NCBI GenBank assembly: GCA_037043015.1
Contig: CM073329.1
Location: 11,734,648 to 11,798,647, forward strand
Source of the DNA: Bryum argenteum
Taxonomy: Eukaryota > Streptophyta > Bryopsida > Bryales > Bryaceae
DNA length: 64,000 bases
Direction: 5' to 3'
A program made the translations under genes and the position numbers. The notes beneath the pieces are model-generated. The model was not told the origin of the DNA. It ran no database searches and saw only the letters and a list, made by a program, of their open reading frames with translations. Shown piece after piece: positions 1 through 10,215 of the stretch; the first letter of the stretch is position 1, and each line of letters begins with the position of its first letter.

Positions 1-237
1 CTCAGAGCAAACAACTTGGTTTAGAGAAGTTTATGCCTCTAGTGCTTGGCATATTTGTACTTTTGAGAAACTTGAGTATCATTTCCCTCAGTTTATTTAT
101 AGTTGATTACATATTTTTGGCAAAGTTTGAATTTCAATACAAGATGTTATACATGCATGTGTCCATCTCAATTGGATAATTTATATGTATCTAGATTGGT
201 GACTATAGGTCACCCCATATACCATATTGAGGTCTAA
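1..237 (+). repeat. 3' flank of an upstream NLR copy (unit 1)
   Basis: This stretch aligns almost base for base with 29891-30110 and 56787-57005, which lie just downstream of the decayed LRR tails of the two NLR genes here. The shared run begins CTCAGAGCAAACAACTTGG and continues to the words GATTGGTGACTA and TCACCC. It is therefore the end of a third NLR unit whose gene lies to the left of the window. Similarity to the other units stops near 237, where the unit 1-specific block begins. Confidence 0.85.
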
Positions 238-1376
238 ACCTACTTTCATACTATTAGTATAAGTAAGGAGAAATATAATATTGTAAAACTAGTTCAATTT
301 ATCATAGCTTAAATTTAGAAGTCATATATTGTTGAGGATAAACAATAATTAGTTAAAAGTACTTAAATCTAAATCCTTTTATAAACTTGCAATGGGCCAT
401 GCATTATTAAGAAATGGTGAGAGTAATAAGAAATAGTGAGTAATAAAGTAAATTATCCTACACCTTGTGTCCTTAGCACGCTATAATTATTAGTTTCACA
501 AGTTATTGAGTCACTCAAAAGCAACTTAGGGCTTGTAAACTTCCAGAGTGTTAGTCTTGCATTTTACTATCTTTCCTCGTAATAAACAAGTAAAGCTTTT
601 AGAATATTTACTTTAATATCAAATATTGTTTAAAAGTATGGTTTTCTAGATTGGAACAAAAAACTAGGATGGCCTACCTAAGATAGACATGTTCACTTCG
701 AAACCTAGTGATTTTCTACATAGATCAATATCAAGAAATTCGAAGTTTTTAAATGATACTTAATAACAAAAGAAATGTCTTATACAAATTCTAAAAATCC
801 ACCTATTAGATAGTGAAATATTACAATAGTTGGTCTCTTGTAATTCCAGTGACGACCTTAGTCGGAACTGGTTTAGGTCTAATTGGATGGTATATGTTTA
901 TGTGGCTAGGGCGCCACGACAGTTTTGTTCGTCACGAAGACAGTTTTATTTGGTTTCGTCAGGACGACTGTTTCGACGATGAGGAGGACAGTTACTATGA
1001 GTCGATCATTTTCCCCTGTCTATGATGCAGAGGACAGTTCCGTTGCATCGATTCTATGCCCTTGTATTGCGGTCTAGATCTACTTCTCAGATTCTCAGAT
1101 TTAGGGTTTAGGGCTTTAGCTTTCGTTTCAATTGGAAGGGCTTGCGGGACACTTGTGAGAATCGAACGCCGCTGTCTCTCTTGGCGCTACTTTTCCGCCT
1201 CTGTGCTTAGATCGCCACTTAGAGAGGATGGCGGAATTCTGTGCATGTAGGTGACGTCTGCTCGATTTCTGTGTGAGAGGACCGTGCCAAATGCGCCATG
1301 AGACGCATTTTTCGAGCAGAGAAAGATCAGCCCATGTTGCGTCTCTGTTGTGGGCTGCAAGATGAATCTAGTAGCC
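238..1376. other. Unit 1-specific spacer and leader-like region
   Basis: The first part, to about 810, is AT-rich and shows no gene or similarity to the other units. From about 900 the base composition becomes more GC-rich, with GACAGTT repeated several times (around 918, 948, 985 and 1033) and a TTAGGGTTTAGGG word near 1099, as often seen in plant 5' regions. Short open frames exist, but none is recognisable. It may be the promoter or leader of the gene fragments that follow. Confidence 0.4.
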
Positions 1377-1718
1377 ATGGCAGAGAAAGATCAGCCCGTG
1401 TTTCGAGACTTCTTAGGTCTTGGCCGTAGTGATGATTTCAGCCAAGTGAAGTACCTGTCTTCGGAGGTGATGTCTGCCTTGCGAACCAGCCCAGGTTTTG
1501 ATTTTGAATGTGCCGGCGAAATGAACGACACCCGAGCATCATCTGGGATCAGCGGTCGCTTCAGCTGTCGTCAGGGGAGCTCTGCGATCAGTTTGTTTTG
1601 CTCCTCTGCGGATTGTAAGCAGGGGAGGATCATCGAGTGTGCAGTGCGATCGGAGACAGGGGAAAGCAGTGCGATTGGTAAATGTAATATCCACGGGGGT
1701 CGAGCAGCAGGTCGTTGA
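1377..1718 (+). pseudogene. Possible TIFY/JAZ-like N-terminal fragment
   Basis: The open frame from ATG 1377 begins MAEKDQPVFRDFLGLG. The RDFLGL word resembles the short N-terminal motif of some TIFY/JAZ transcriptional regulators. It is followed by a serine-rich low-complexity stretch. No TIFY (ZIM) domain or Jas motif was found downstream, so at best this is an N-terminal fragment. The frame then runs into sequence recognisable as a CCA-adding-enzyme exon in a different frame, so it does not encode a coherent protein. An earlier in-frame ATG exists at 1362. The family assignment rests on one short motif and is weak. That a gene fragment is present is supported by composition and by the neighbouring gene pieces. 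Confidence 0.3.
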
Positions 1719-1724
1719 AGCTCC

Positions 1725-1852
1725 CGTTGTAAAGGTTTCGGATGAAATTGAATTGACGGAGGAGGAGGAGAAGATCTTTGAGGTGCTGTTAGCGACATTG
1801 CAGCATTTTAATCTTGAGACTATGTGTTGCAGGAGGATGGGTCCGGGACAAG
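1725..1852 (+). pseudogene. CCA-adding enzyme (tRNA nucleotidyltransferase) exon fragment
   Basis: The frame reads ELTEEEEKIFEVLLATLQHF and then, after a small frame break near 1823, VAGGWVRDK, ending exactly at a GTGAGT splice donor (1853). In plant CCA-adding enzymes an acidic helix precedes the head-domain motif RVAGGWVRDKLLG, which opens the nucleotidyltransferase fold of the class II poly(A) polymerase/CCA superfamily. These enzymes add the CCA 3' end to tRNAs. Only this first exon-like piece is visible: the catalytic DxD carboxylates and the rest of the enzyme are absent, and the frame break between the helix and the GG motif would disrupt it. It lies between a possible TIFY fragment and UBP26-like exons, so it looks like a captured or transduplicated fragment, not a working gene. 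Confidence 0.65.
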
Positions 1853-2394
1853 GTGAGTCTGAATTTCTCGAAATGTAGCGTTGTTTTTCACATACACGGA
1901 TTTCCATTGCTTGAATTTATTGTTTGCCTACTCAGCGATCGCTTAAGAAGTTGAATTCGAGAACCTCTTGATTGCTGTTGCTCCAATTTCGCCAATCCAA
2001 CAACGCTTTTTACAATTGTTGCAAATTAGGCAGAGTCGGAAAGATTTCGGTCGAGTTTAGTCGCCAGTCCAGCACGCAATTATGCAATTGTTGCAAAGCA
2101 TGAAGTTGAGGCAGATGTCATGAATCTATAGCTGCTTTTGGAGCGGCACGGATTTCATTCTCCATTGTTTAACAATTCTTCAATCGCTTGGAATTCAAAG
2201 ATTTAGCTCGTTCGTACTGGCGGGCAGAGAATTTTCTGGCTTCTACTATAAGAGGACGACGTGGTGAATTGTTCAACAGATGTCTAATGTAAGTAGGTGT
2301 CGCTTCTTGTTTTATGAGACTTTTTATTAAAGTTGTGTTTTCATATCGTTACTTTAATACCGAGGTCTGATGGCACATGGAATCTGGCTTGCAG

Positions 2395-3340
2395 GACGAT
2401 GTCTTTACTGTCATACCTGAAGATGACCGGCACAATTTATGCCAACAGTGGCATATGAATCCAGCTAAAACGAGGTCGCTCCTGTCTTACGGACAACACC
2501 TGGAGTGAGTTCCCCTGCTCCTCGTTATCATGGTCGAAAGCACGTTTTCATATAATGTGCCATGAAACTAGGTGCTTTGAAAATGTGAGTGTTGAGTTTG
2601 TCGAATATGCTTAGTTTCTTGCATCAGTGTGTTGATTGTTTTGTGAGACGTTTGACGATGTTCTGAATTATCCAGGATTCATTGTGACTTCTCAGTGAGC
2701 TTTGCATGGTGGTTTGTACTGCAGGTATGTAGAGAATGTATAGAAGAGCGGGAGACGCACGAGTTTCTTACGGAACTAAACTTTACAAATCGAGAAATTT
2801 CAGTGACCTTAGTGAGGGGCAAAGAGCCTCCACCTTCACTGCTTGTAGCCTCCTCTGGTTCCGAGGCTGAGTGGCGCACATCAAAGAGAGGAAGGCGGGC
2901 ATCAGCTACTGGGGTCGTCGCATTGGTGAAAGTTTCGGAGATACTACTATCTTTTAGTTGAAACTGCAAATACGGGAATCCCTTGAGGTATGTGAACCAA
3001 GAGCACAAGCAGGCGGGCTCGATAGGTTGTCTTTCGTATGATGTCATGTAATTTGGAGTTTTATGAGTCATCCTTACGAAGGCTAGATACGAGATAGTCC
3101 GACTTTCTCTCGATTGAACTAGGATCAAAGAATCTCTACTCGTAAAACCCCGTCATGCGGATCGTGAAGGAGAATCAAAAGTTGCATTTGGGACGGGGAC
3201 GAAGCTGGCTTTGGACGATAGCATGACGTTAGTCGATTCGAACATATTGTCGGCGCCAATTTATGGGTAATGGATATCTTTGGGCAACACGAGAATCGTG
3301 ATATTACGAGTAAGAGATTCTTGTCCTTGTGCTCACTCAT
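2395..3340 (+). pseudogene. UBP26-like ubiquitin-specific protease fragment (C-terminal region)
   Basis: Two exon-like pieces are visible. The first (2395-2504) starts after a CAG acceptor and ends at GTGAGT. The second starts at 2725 after TGCAG and reads VCRECIEERETHEF, then REISVTLVRGKEPPPSLL, then RTSKRGRRAS. This matches the region of plant UBP26/USP48-type deubiquitinases before the C-terminal ubiquitin-like domain. Beyond a stop at 2961 the homologous words continue in other frames: LKLQIRESLEV near 2970, LDDSMTLVDSNILSA near 3215 and HENRDI near 3285, corresponding to the ubiquitin-like domain. Several frame breaks show that it is decayed. The catalytic USP domain (Cys and His boxes) is not present. 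Family assignment is from recognised motif order; a protein search would settle it. Confidence 0.6.
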
Positions 3341-3351
3341 CCTATGCCATC

Positions 3352-4007
3352 GACGTCGAATAGTGCACTTATCCATCGGTGGGAATCTGCTGCAGAGGAA
3401 TTACCAACCGAGAGGACGGGGCATGTTGAAATCAAGAAGGATTTCGGGAACAAGAGGCTGGCGATGGGGGGACTCCCAAGTCTTGTGGAGTCTTTGAGTG
3501 CCCATTTAGTGCAGAGCGGAGTTGTGCCTCAGCCGATGTTAGCCTCCCGGGACGGTTCTCCTGTGACACCAATCAAGCCCGATGAACCAATAGTAAGAAA
3601 GCGAAAGAGTTCTTTGGGGAAGGCGATGAAGAAGAAGAGCCACACCGATCCATGGTAGACGATGTCTCCAGTGGTGAAATCGTGCATGAAAGCGATATGG
3701 ATGTTACTGAACATGACGCAACAGGTAAGAACAGTTGATTACTATATGATCAGTTGATATGTTGAATACAATATGAGAAGGGTGCTCCTATTATAGCCCC
3801 TCATGTTAACACGGAGGTTAATAATGAACCTACGGTATAGTACATGCTCTTGAATGTAAGAAGAGCAATTTTTCCACATGCAGGCCACTGCTGGTCATCG
3901 TCACACTCACGTGGTGGCGACTGGGAAAGTGTTGTTGTTGCCAATGCTACGGAGCTGTTACTACCACCACCCAAAGCTGCTCCTCATCCTCCTGAAGGGA
4001 ACACCGT
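3352..4007 (+). pseudogene. 5' exons of an unidentified gene, interrupted by a Gypsy insertion
   Basis: An open frame to 3658 includes a lysine-rich stretch (RKRKSSLGKAMKKKSH). Another frame continues to a clean AG|GTAAGA donor at 3724/3725. A CAG acceptor at 3881-3883 opens a second exon (3884-4007) rich in proline and alanine, reading ELLLPPPKAAPHPPEGNT up to the retrotransposon border. The same frame resumes on the far side of the element at 11968 (V-R-A-V-E-T-G-Q). The retrotransposon therefore sits inside an exon that was once continuous. The product is not recognised. It could be a further captured gene piece or the 3' part of a chimeric transcript with the UBP26-like exons upstream. 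Confidence 0.45.
4004..4007. repeat. Target site duplication, left (CCGT)
   Basis: CCGT immediately precedes the TGTCGTG start of the left LTR and recurs at 11968-11971 immediately after the ...TATGACA end of the right LTR. A 4-bp duplication is within the range for LTR retrotransposons. Removing the element and one CCGT restores an open frame. Confidence 0.75.
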
Positions 4008-4251
4008 TGTCGTGATGTGGGCCGTTTAGTAGTTGTGATTATTTATTTAGTGGTGTTTAGTACTAATTTATATGTGGTTAATGTGGGATTGATTTTATGT
4101 TGTGGCTAGGGTTTAGTTTATGTTGAGATCATGATTAGCCTTTGTTTATGTTGATATTAAGGTTGAGAACCGACGTTTGGTTGTTAGATAGAGTAGATAT
4201 TTAGTTAGATATTTAGTTGGATAAGGTGGTGCGAAGGAGGCGGCTTGCTAT

Positions 4252-4455
4252 TGGACCGACCAAGGAAGGCTTAAAGTCAACCATGTGGAGGCTTACCATT
4301 GGACCAACCAAGGAAGGCTTAAAGTCAACCATGTGGAGGCTTACCATTGGACCAACCAAGGAAGGCTTAAAGTCAACCATGTGTGGAGGCTTACCATTGG
4401 ACCAACCAAGGAAGGCTTAAAGTCAACCATGTGGAGGCTTACCATTGGACCGATT
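4252..4455 (+). repeat. 48-bp tandem repeats in the left LTR
   Basis: About four copies of a 48-bp unit (core AAGGAAGGCTTAAAGTCAACC then ATGTGGAGGCTTACCATTGG) lie head to tail. Because 48 is a multiple of three, the array is open in frame and reads as a 16-residue repeat, but this looks like a by-product of the period. The matching array in the right LTR is at 11160-11360. Such arrays in the U3 part of LTRs often act as enhancer-like repeats; that role is inferred. Confidence 0.9.
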
Positions 4456-4577
4456 AAGGTAAAACATCAAGTTGGCGATGTGGAGGCTTCTCATTGGACC
4501 AATCTTGCAAAAATCCTCTTTTTGTGTAACCTAATATGTGGTGGTTTCTTATTGGTTAGAGCTTGGGTGTAGATTAG

Positions 4578-4584
4578 TATAAAT
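4578..4584 (+). promoter_or_regulatory. TATA box candidate in the left LTR
   Basis: TATAAAT lies 570 bp into the LTR and is conserved at 11484-11490 in the right LTR. It sits downstream of the 48-bp repeat array, as expected for a U3 promoter with upstream repeated elements. No mapped start site is available, so the call is positional. Confidence 0.4.
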
Positions 4585-5172
4585 TGGCTAGGAGTTTGGA
4601 GTTGGGCATGAACAACAAGTGATTAGTGGGTATGTGTGAGTTGGAGTGGGATTTTGAGTGTCTCTAAGTATTCTTCAATAATAGAGGTTTAGAAGGTGTT
4701 GAGTTTGGTTGGAGGGGGGTGAGGAGATGCACAAAGCATCTAGCTTGTATCTTCTCTCATGAGCTATAAAGAGAGCAAATTTTTCATCTTACGTTTTGTG
4801 CCGTATTTTTTCTTGGAGAGGTTTCATGAGGAGAGATTTTAGGAGGTGTTAGAAGGCAAGATATTCTACTTGTGAGAGGTGGTTTCATGCAAGGAGCTAT
4901 TTGGAGCAAGGAGAAATGAAGGCTTGAAGTGGCGGGAGGTTGTAAAAGTGTTGAATAGGTTGAAGTGAATAGGTTGATAGAAGATTCACCTCCATAAGTC
5001 ACATTAACTACCGTACCAAGAAGCCCCGCGCTTACCCGGATGCACAACAATCTTTATGACATATTTTTGGTGAACCCGACGTGAATATCCGGGCGCTAGT
5101 TGTGTGTTTGTGGTGGGCGTGAAGTGTGGAAGATGGAAGGAGCGTCGAGGGAACGCGACGTTTGGAGTCAAC

Positions 5173-5733
5173 ATGGAGCAAACCATGCGGATGTTTGAAG
5201 TTTTCCAACTCCACATGGAGCGACGACAAGGAATGCAACGACGAGAAGCTTTGGTAAGCAAAGCATTACATTCCGTTGTTGATAAAGAAGATCAATTTGA
5301 TGGTCGTGATGTCACTCGTTTTTTACGAATCTATGCAAGAGAGATGGAGTTGAACAATGTTTCAAAGAATGAGATGGTGGAAAGCTTTGAACTTGCTTCC
5401 ATTCCCGAGATTCGAGAGAGGATCAAGGGATTGAAGGAGACCCATCAAGATTCGTGGGAAACATTCTCCCAAGCTTTGAAGGAAGAGTTTTTCATGGAGG
5501 ACTCGGAGAGGGTAACCAAGATGTCATTCCTAGAGTGGATAACGCGCCCCAACAAGGGCTTAGGAGCAAGTGAGCTCTTGCGTGAATTTGAGCGGCAATA
5601 TGGACAATTGTCGACAATTGAAAGAACGACCTTGGATGTCGAAAAAATCGAGTTATTCATTCAAGCGGCGGACCCAAAGTTGCAAGAGAAGCTTGAACCA
5701 CTTTTGGAGGATCGAGAAGCGGGAGCGGATTGA
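5173..5733 (+). pseudogene. Gypsy gag (capsid region)
   Basis: The open frame starts at ATG 5173 (MEQTMRMFEVFQ) and runs to a stop at 5733. It has the helical, charged character of retrotransposon capsid proteins, with stretches such as FDGRDVTRFLRIY and WETFSQALKEEF that fit the plant gag fold. The coding signal continues beyond the stop in another frame, so the C-terminus is cut by a frameshift at about 5720. It assembles the virus-like particle. ORF calls with non-ATG starts upstream are not needed. Confidence 0.7.
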
Positions 5734-6184
5734 AGACGGATTGGAAGGAGGTGGTAGGTGCGGTTCACACTCTTGCGGCGACAACGAAGAAGGGACAAAA
5801 AGTGTGGTATGTGATGTCAAACCACCATCTTCAAGCAAATCAACTAATGCTTTTTCAAAGGTTGATGGCTCAACGATGGATGAGTTAATTAAGGGAATTC
5901 AAGAATTGAAGATTAAGATGGCCAAACTTGAAGAGAAGAGTCATCCATCGGAAGGAGCATTGAAGGGGACTTTAGGGTCGAAGTCGGCACCAACGGGGAG
6001 AGGCTTGCCTTTGAGGTGTATGTGGTGTGATAGTTTTGCACACTCGCGAAGAGATTGTGAGGAGTTTACCAAGCTTTGGACAACAAGATTGTTGTTTTCA
6101 AAGAAGGAAGATTCACTTGAAGGATGGTACGGAGCCGTTGGAGACAAACTTCGGTCGAGGAGGTATGAAGGCATTGGTCTTTAG
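5734..6184 (+). pseudogene. Gypsy gag C-terminus with CCHC zinc knuckle
   Basis: In a frame shifted from the capsid part, a coiled-coil-like segment (ELKIKMAKLEEKS) is followed by CMWCDSFAHSRRDC at 6018-6059. This has the exact C-x2-C-x4-H-x4-C spacing of a retroviral zinc knuckle, which binds RNA during packaging. The frame changes again shortly after, near 6080, where the signal passes to the next frame. Confidence 0.7.
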
Positions 6185-7254
6185 CGTGACGAAGGAGGCA
6201 AAGACATATGGAGTGAGCATCGACGCGCCGGAGCAAGTAAGTATGTTGTGGCCAAGTGCTAAGAAGTTTGCGGAGAATGGGAAGATCAATGAAGAAGTTC
6301 TCATTCATGCTGGAAAATCCATTCGGGAAACTACCGGTTGGGACGATCCGGTGGATGCCTTGTCAGTTCATGCATATATTGCAAGAGTCCAACATGAGGC
6401 GATAATGGAGGAGAAGCGGAAGCGAGACGATGTACATGAAGGGGCATCAAAGAGGACAACAAGGGCGGACAAGACGCGACAAACGGTGCCAATTCGTGAG
6501 GAGTCCATGCATGATGCAATTCCTTCTTCAAAAGACAAGGGGAAGGCGCCGTCTTACAAATTGCAATCCGACATTGAAGCGGCCACGGATTTGAGAAAAG
6601 TTTTGGAGGATCGTATTTTGAGCGGAAAGGTGGAGTTTACCTTGGGGGAAGTTCTAGGCATTGCGAAGCGAGAGTTTCATGAAGTCATCATTGATATCAT
6701 CAAAAGGAAGAGGCAAGCTACGGGTGAGTCTATTCCATCTAATGTTCGTGTGGCGAGAGTGGCAAAAGATGATGATGACCAACCTATAGGACATGTTTCT
6801 CAACTTGCAAATGCATTGGAGGAGAGCGAAGACCGAACACCAAGTCATTATGCTAACAATCATTGGGCGAGGGCAACTACGGAGACTTTGGTGAAGTTGG
6901 GAGCTCTTGAAGAGCCGATTGTGGCATTAATTGATCATGGGTCGGAGATCAATTTGATGTCAAAGGAGTTGCACGAAAAAGGAAATTGGCCCATAGATTT
7001 GGACCATGGATGGTTGATACGTGCGGGCGAACAATTCAAGGGGTGATTTGTATGGAGCATGTCCAAATGTGAAGGTCACAATTGGAGATGTTGGAGATGA
7101 ACAACATTTCTTTGTTCAAGAGAGGTCGACATATCCCATCATTCTTGGACAACCATACATCACCGCTACACGGATGGAAACGAAGGTGATGGACAACGGA
7201 TCGGCGACGCAAGGATTAGAAGCCGTGATGGGAAGAAGGCTATTCAATTCTTGA
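6027..7254 (+). pseudogene. Gypsy gag-pro linker and aspartic protease
   Basis: This frame (to 7046), and its continuation after another shift at about 7030 (to 7254), carries the protease. The active-site loop reads ALIDHGSEINLMS near 6915, followed by the late motif PIILGQPYIT near 7135. In most Ty3/Gypsy proteases the active site is D-[ST]-G-[AS]; here the second residue is His (D-H-G-S). The tail ILGQPYI matches the usual ILGxPWL element. The region between zinc knuckle and protease is charged and poorly conserved, as in other elements. The break near 7030 separates the active-site half from the C-terminal half. Confidence 0.65.
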
Positions 7255-7456
7255 CGGTTTGTGCCAACCACGAGAGAAATCGGATTGGTTTAAGGGAGCG
7301 TCCATTACCAAAGGTGCACAAGGAGTTTCGAGACTTTGAAGACCGAAGGGATTTTCACCACATGCCATTCTAAGGCGGGATTGGGATGGTAAAAAGATTG
7401 ATAGCTTCCCGCATGGAAGGAGACCACAAGAAGCCATTTCTACGGGGGTTGTTGGT

Positions 7457-8125
7457 TTGTCTAGGGATGGTTCTATTTTATTTAAAAACATCAAAAACTT
7501 AGAGCGAGTAGAGAGGCGTCGTGTCCAAAGTGTAGAGCACAAGTTGAAAGAGGATGGAGTGCTTGACGGAAGTGAGTATATCTCGGGAGTCTTTGAAGAA
7601 GTATGTTTGGGTGATACCATGAGTGAATTACAATTGTTGTTGTATTCGGGTGTTGGAAAAGATGATAAGGTTGTGAGAGTTTACTCCAAGGAGTTTTATG
7701 ACGAGGTGAAGAAATTCACGGATAGTTATGAGGTACGGGTGGAGACCAAGTACAAAACCGTGGCGAAGAAGGTTAGACCGGTGGCTTTGCCACTACCATT
7801 AGATTGTGAGGAGAAGGTTGATAAGGCATCTATGCAACCAAATTTGAGAGATCCAAGGAAGATAGGCCACGAATTCGTGAACAAGGCGGCGTTGGATGGA
7901 TTGAAGGTTGGCAATGAAGACTTTTTGACCAAGATGGAGGAGGAGTCTTTTCGAAAGATGCTCTTACGGCATGGGAAGGCATTTGCATTTGAGCCGCACG
8001 AAATTGGGTGTGTTGATCCAAGTGTAGTAGCGCCAATGGTAATCTTTACCATTTCGCATACACCATGGAATTTACGACCGATTCCGTGCCTAAAGCTCAT
8101 TTGCCAAAGCTTGTGGAGTTGTTGA
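7457..8125 (+). pseudogene. Gypsy pol linker before reverse transcriptase
   Basis: This frame covers the protease-RT linker and the first RT residues. It ends with FEPHEIGCVDP followed by VIFTISHTPWNLRPIP, the place where Gypsy pol has the conserved approach to RT domain 1. The frame passes to the large RT-integrase frame near 8065-8125, so one more shift lies here. No catalytic residue is in this part. Confidence 0.6.
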
Positions 8126-10215
8126 ACGAGAAGATCAAGATGGGAATTTTGGAGCCGTCTATTGCACCATATTCTAATCGGTGGTTTACGGTGCCAAAGA
8201 AAAATGGAGCATTAAGGTTTATTCAAGACATGCAACCGGTGAACAAGGTAACTATTCGGAACATGGGATCAAGTCCAATTGTTGATGAGTATGCGGAGGC
8301 ATTTGCAGGAAGATCAATTTATTCGATGGGAGATCTTTATTCGGGATACGACCAATTCCAGTTGGCGGTGGAGAGTAGAGATTTGACTACGATGCGGACG
8401 CCATTAGGTTTGGTGAGGATGTGCACATTACCGCAAGGAGCTACTAATTCCGTGGCACACATGATGAATGGAATGACCAAGGTCTTGAGGGATTTTATTC
8501 CGGAAAAGACTATGCCATTTCTTGATGACGTGCCTATCAAAGGATGTGCGGAAGAGGACAAAGATGAGACGTTGGATTTGAAGGGGTGCCGGAAGTTTGT
8601 TGCGGATCACATTGCCGATTGTGACAAGATCTTGACAAGATTAGAGGAGGTTCATCTAACTTTATCGGGGGTGAAATCAATGTTTGGAGTTGAAGAGATT
8701 ACGGTGGTAGGGCATATGTGTGGAGCATATGGTCGAAAGCCATCCATGGAGAAGGTGGATGCCATTCAAAAGATGAAGGAGTGCGCAAATACGACGGAGG
8801 TACGAAGATTTTTGGGAGCATGCATGTTTTATCATATTTGGATACCACATTTTGCACATGTGGCGGATCCATTATATCTTTTGTTGAGGAAGAGACAAAG
8901 GTTTCAATGGAGGGTGGAGCAAAACAAGTCCATGAAGAAATTGAAGAAGCTTCTTTCATCTCCACCAACATTGAAGAAGGTTGACTACGACTCGGGAAGA
9001 CCGGTGGTGATTACGGTGGATGCAAGCCCAATAGGGATTGGATGGGCAATTGGCCAAGATGATGGTAAAGGAAATAGATTTGTAGTACGATTTGGTGCAA
9101 AGGTTTTGAACTCTCGCCAACGGGCCTATGCACAAGTGAAGAGGGAGCTTTGGGGAATTGTTACGGCTATGAAGCATGAGAAGGAGTATTTGATTGGTGC
9201 ATCGGTGGTTGTCGAAACGGATTGTCTGCCACTACTTGGGATGATTTCAAGTTGTTCTACACCGGATATTGCTATGTTAAGGTGGATAGCCTACATCAAG
9301 TCAATGAATCCAGAGTTCAAGCACATTGCGGGGAAGGACAATGCGGTGGCGGATATGTTGTCGCGGGCAAGGTACGAGGATGAAGAGCACATGGTGGACG
9401 AAGATGAAGATGTTGGAACCAATTTTTATACCATGGCGTTAGTGAAGAAAGAAGGATTGTGCTTGGCTACACCACTTGAGGCGTTTGTGGAAGACTTGTA
9501 TGAAGGAGAATGGCTAAATATTGGGAGATACTTGAGTTCCTTGAAGAAGCAAGAGACTTGGAGTGATCAAGAATTCAAGAGGATTCAAGAAAGGCTTATG
9601 GTTACTTTCTTGAAATGGATTTTAATGAAGCATCCGAAGCTAAGGGGTGGAGTTCCACAAAGAGTTGTATGTGGAATTGAAACTCAAGAACGAATCATCA
9701 AGGAGTTTCATGAAGGTTGGTGGGCCGGTCATCGTGGAGTTTGGGCAACATTTGCCAAAGTGAAGGAGAGATATTGGTGGAAGGGCATTTATAAAGATGT
9801 GGCGGACTTTGTAGGATCTTGCGAGACTTGCCAAGTTTATTCAAGTATTCGTCATAGAGATGAGTTACATCCAACCTATCCACTAACGATGCATTACAAG
9901 TGGGTTGTGGACTTGGTTGCTATGCCTATGGGAATAGGACAAAAGAAATATTTGGTGCTTGCTCGGGAGGATTTGTCTAACCAAGTGGAAGGAAGGGCGC
10001 TTCGAACGAAGACAACCGAAGGAGTATGTCGATTTCTTTTGGAGGATGTAATTTGCCGTTACGGTTGTGTAGGGAAGATTACGGCGGATAGAGGTGAATT
10101 GGACGCGAAGGAAGCACGAGAGTTCTTTGGCAAGTTGGGTATTAAACTTGCATTGACAACGGCATATAATCCGGAGGCTAATGGTAAAAGTGAGCGGGGC
10201 ATTCGCCAATTGTGA
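8065..10215 (+). pseudogene. Gypsy reverse transcriptase-RNase H-integrase
   Basis: This is the longest intact piece of pol (716 codons). Reverse transcriptase: KKNGALRFIQDMQPVN, LPQGATNSV and the catalytic FLDD at 8518-8529, followed by VPIKG. RNase H: VVITVDASPIGIGWAIG near 9004, ending HIAGKDNAVADMLSR near 9320. Integrase: a zinc-binding H-H-C-C (GHRGVW and CETCQ, about 9728-9835), then the DDE core with D in VVDLVAMP (near 9907), D in ITADRG (near 10078) and E in NPEANGKSERG (near 10185). The frame stops at 10215 through a local shift straight after the catalytic Glu motif. The word DDVPIKG after the RT catalytic site recalls fungal Gypsy elements more than the usual plant DDILIYS form. 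Confidence 0.88.

Larger units (their letters stand above)
4008..5061 (+). repeat. Left LTR of the Gypsy element
   Basis: It begins TGTCGTGATGTGGGCCG and ends AATCTTTATGACA, the canonical TG...CA form. It contains a 48-bp tandem repeat array (about 4252-4455) and a TATAAAT word at 4578-4584. One repeat has a two-base GT insertion (near 4380) absent from the right LTR. After its end at 5061 the internal region starts TATTTTTGGTGAACCCGACG, where the tRNA primer-binding site should lie. Confidence 0.93.

Noticed and set aside
1155..1170. GAGAATCGAACGCC, resembling a tRNA B box on the minus strand
   Set aside because: No matching A box or cloverleaf stems around it; no tRNA gene called in the window.
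4784..5050. Minus-strand frames within the LTR (also 11668-11956)
   Set aside because: Lie inside LTR U5/R sequence, present in both LTRs; no domain.
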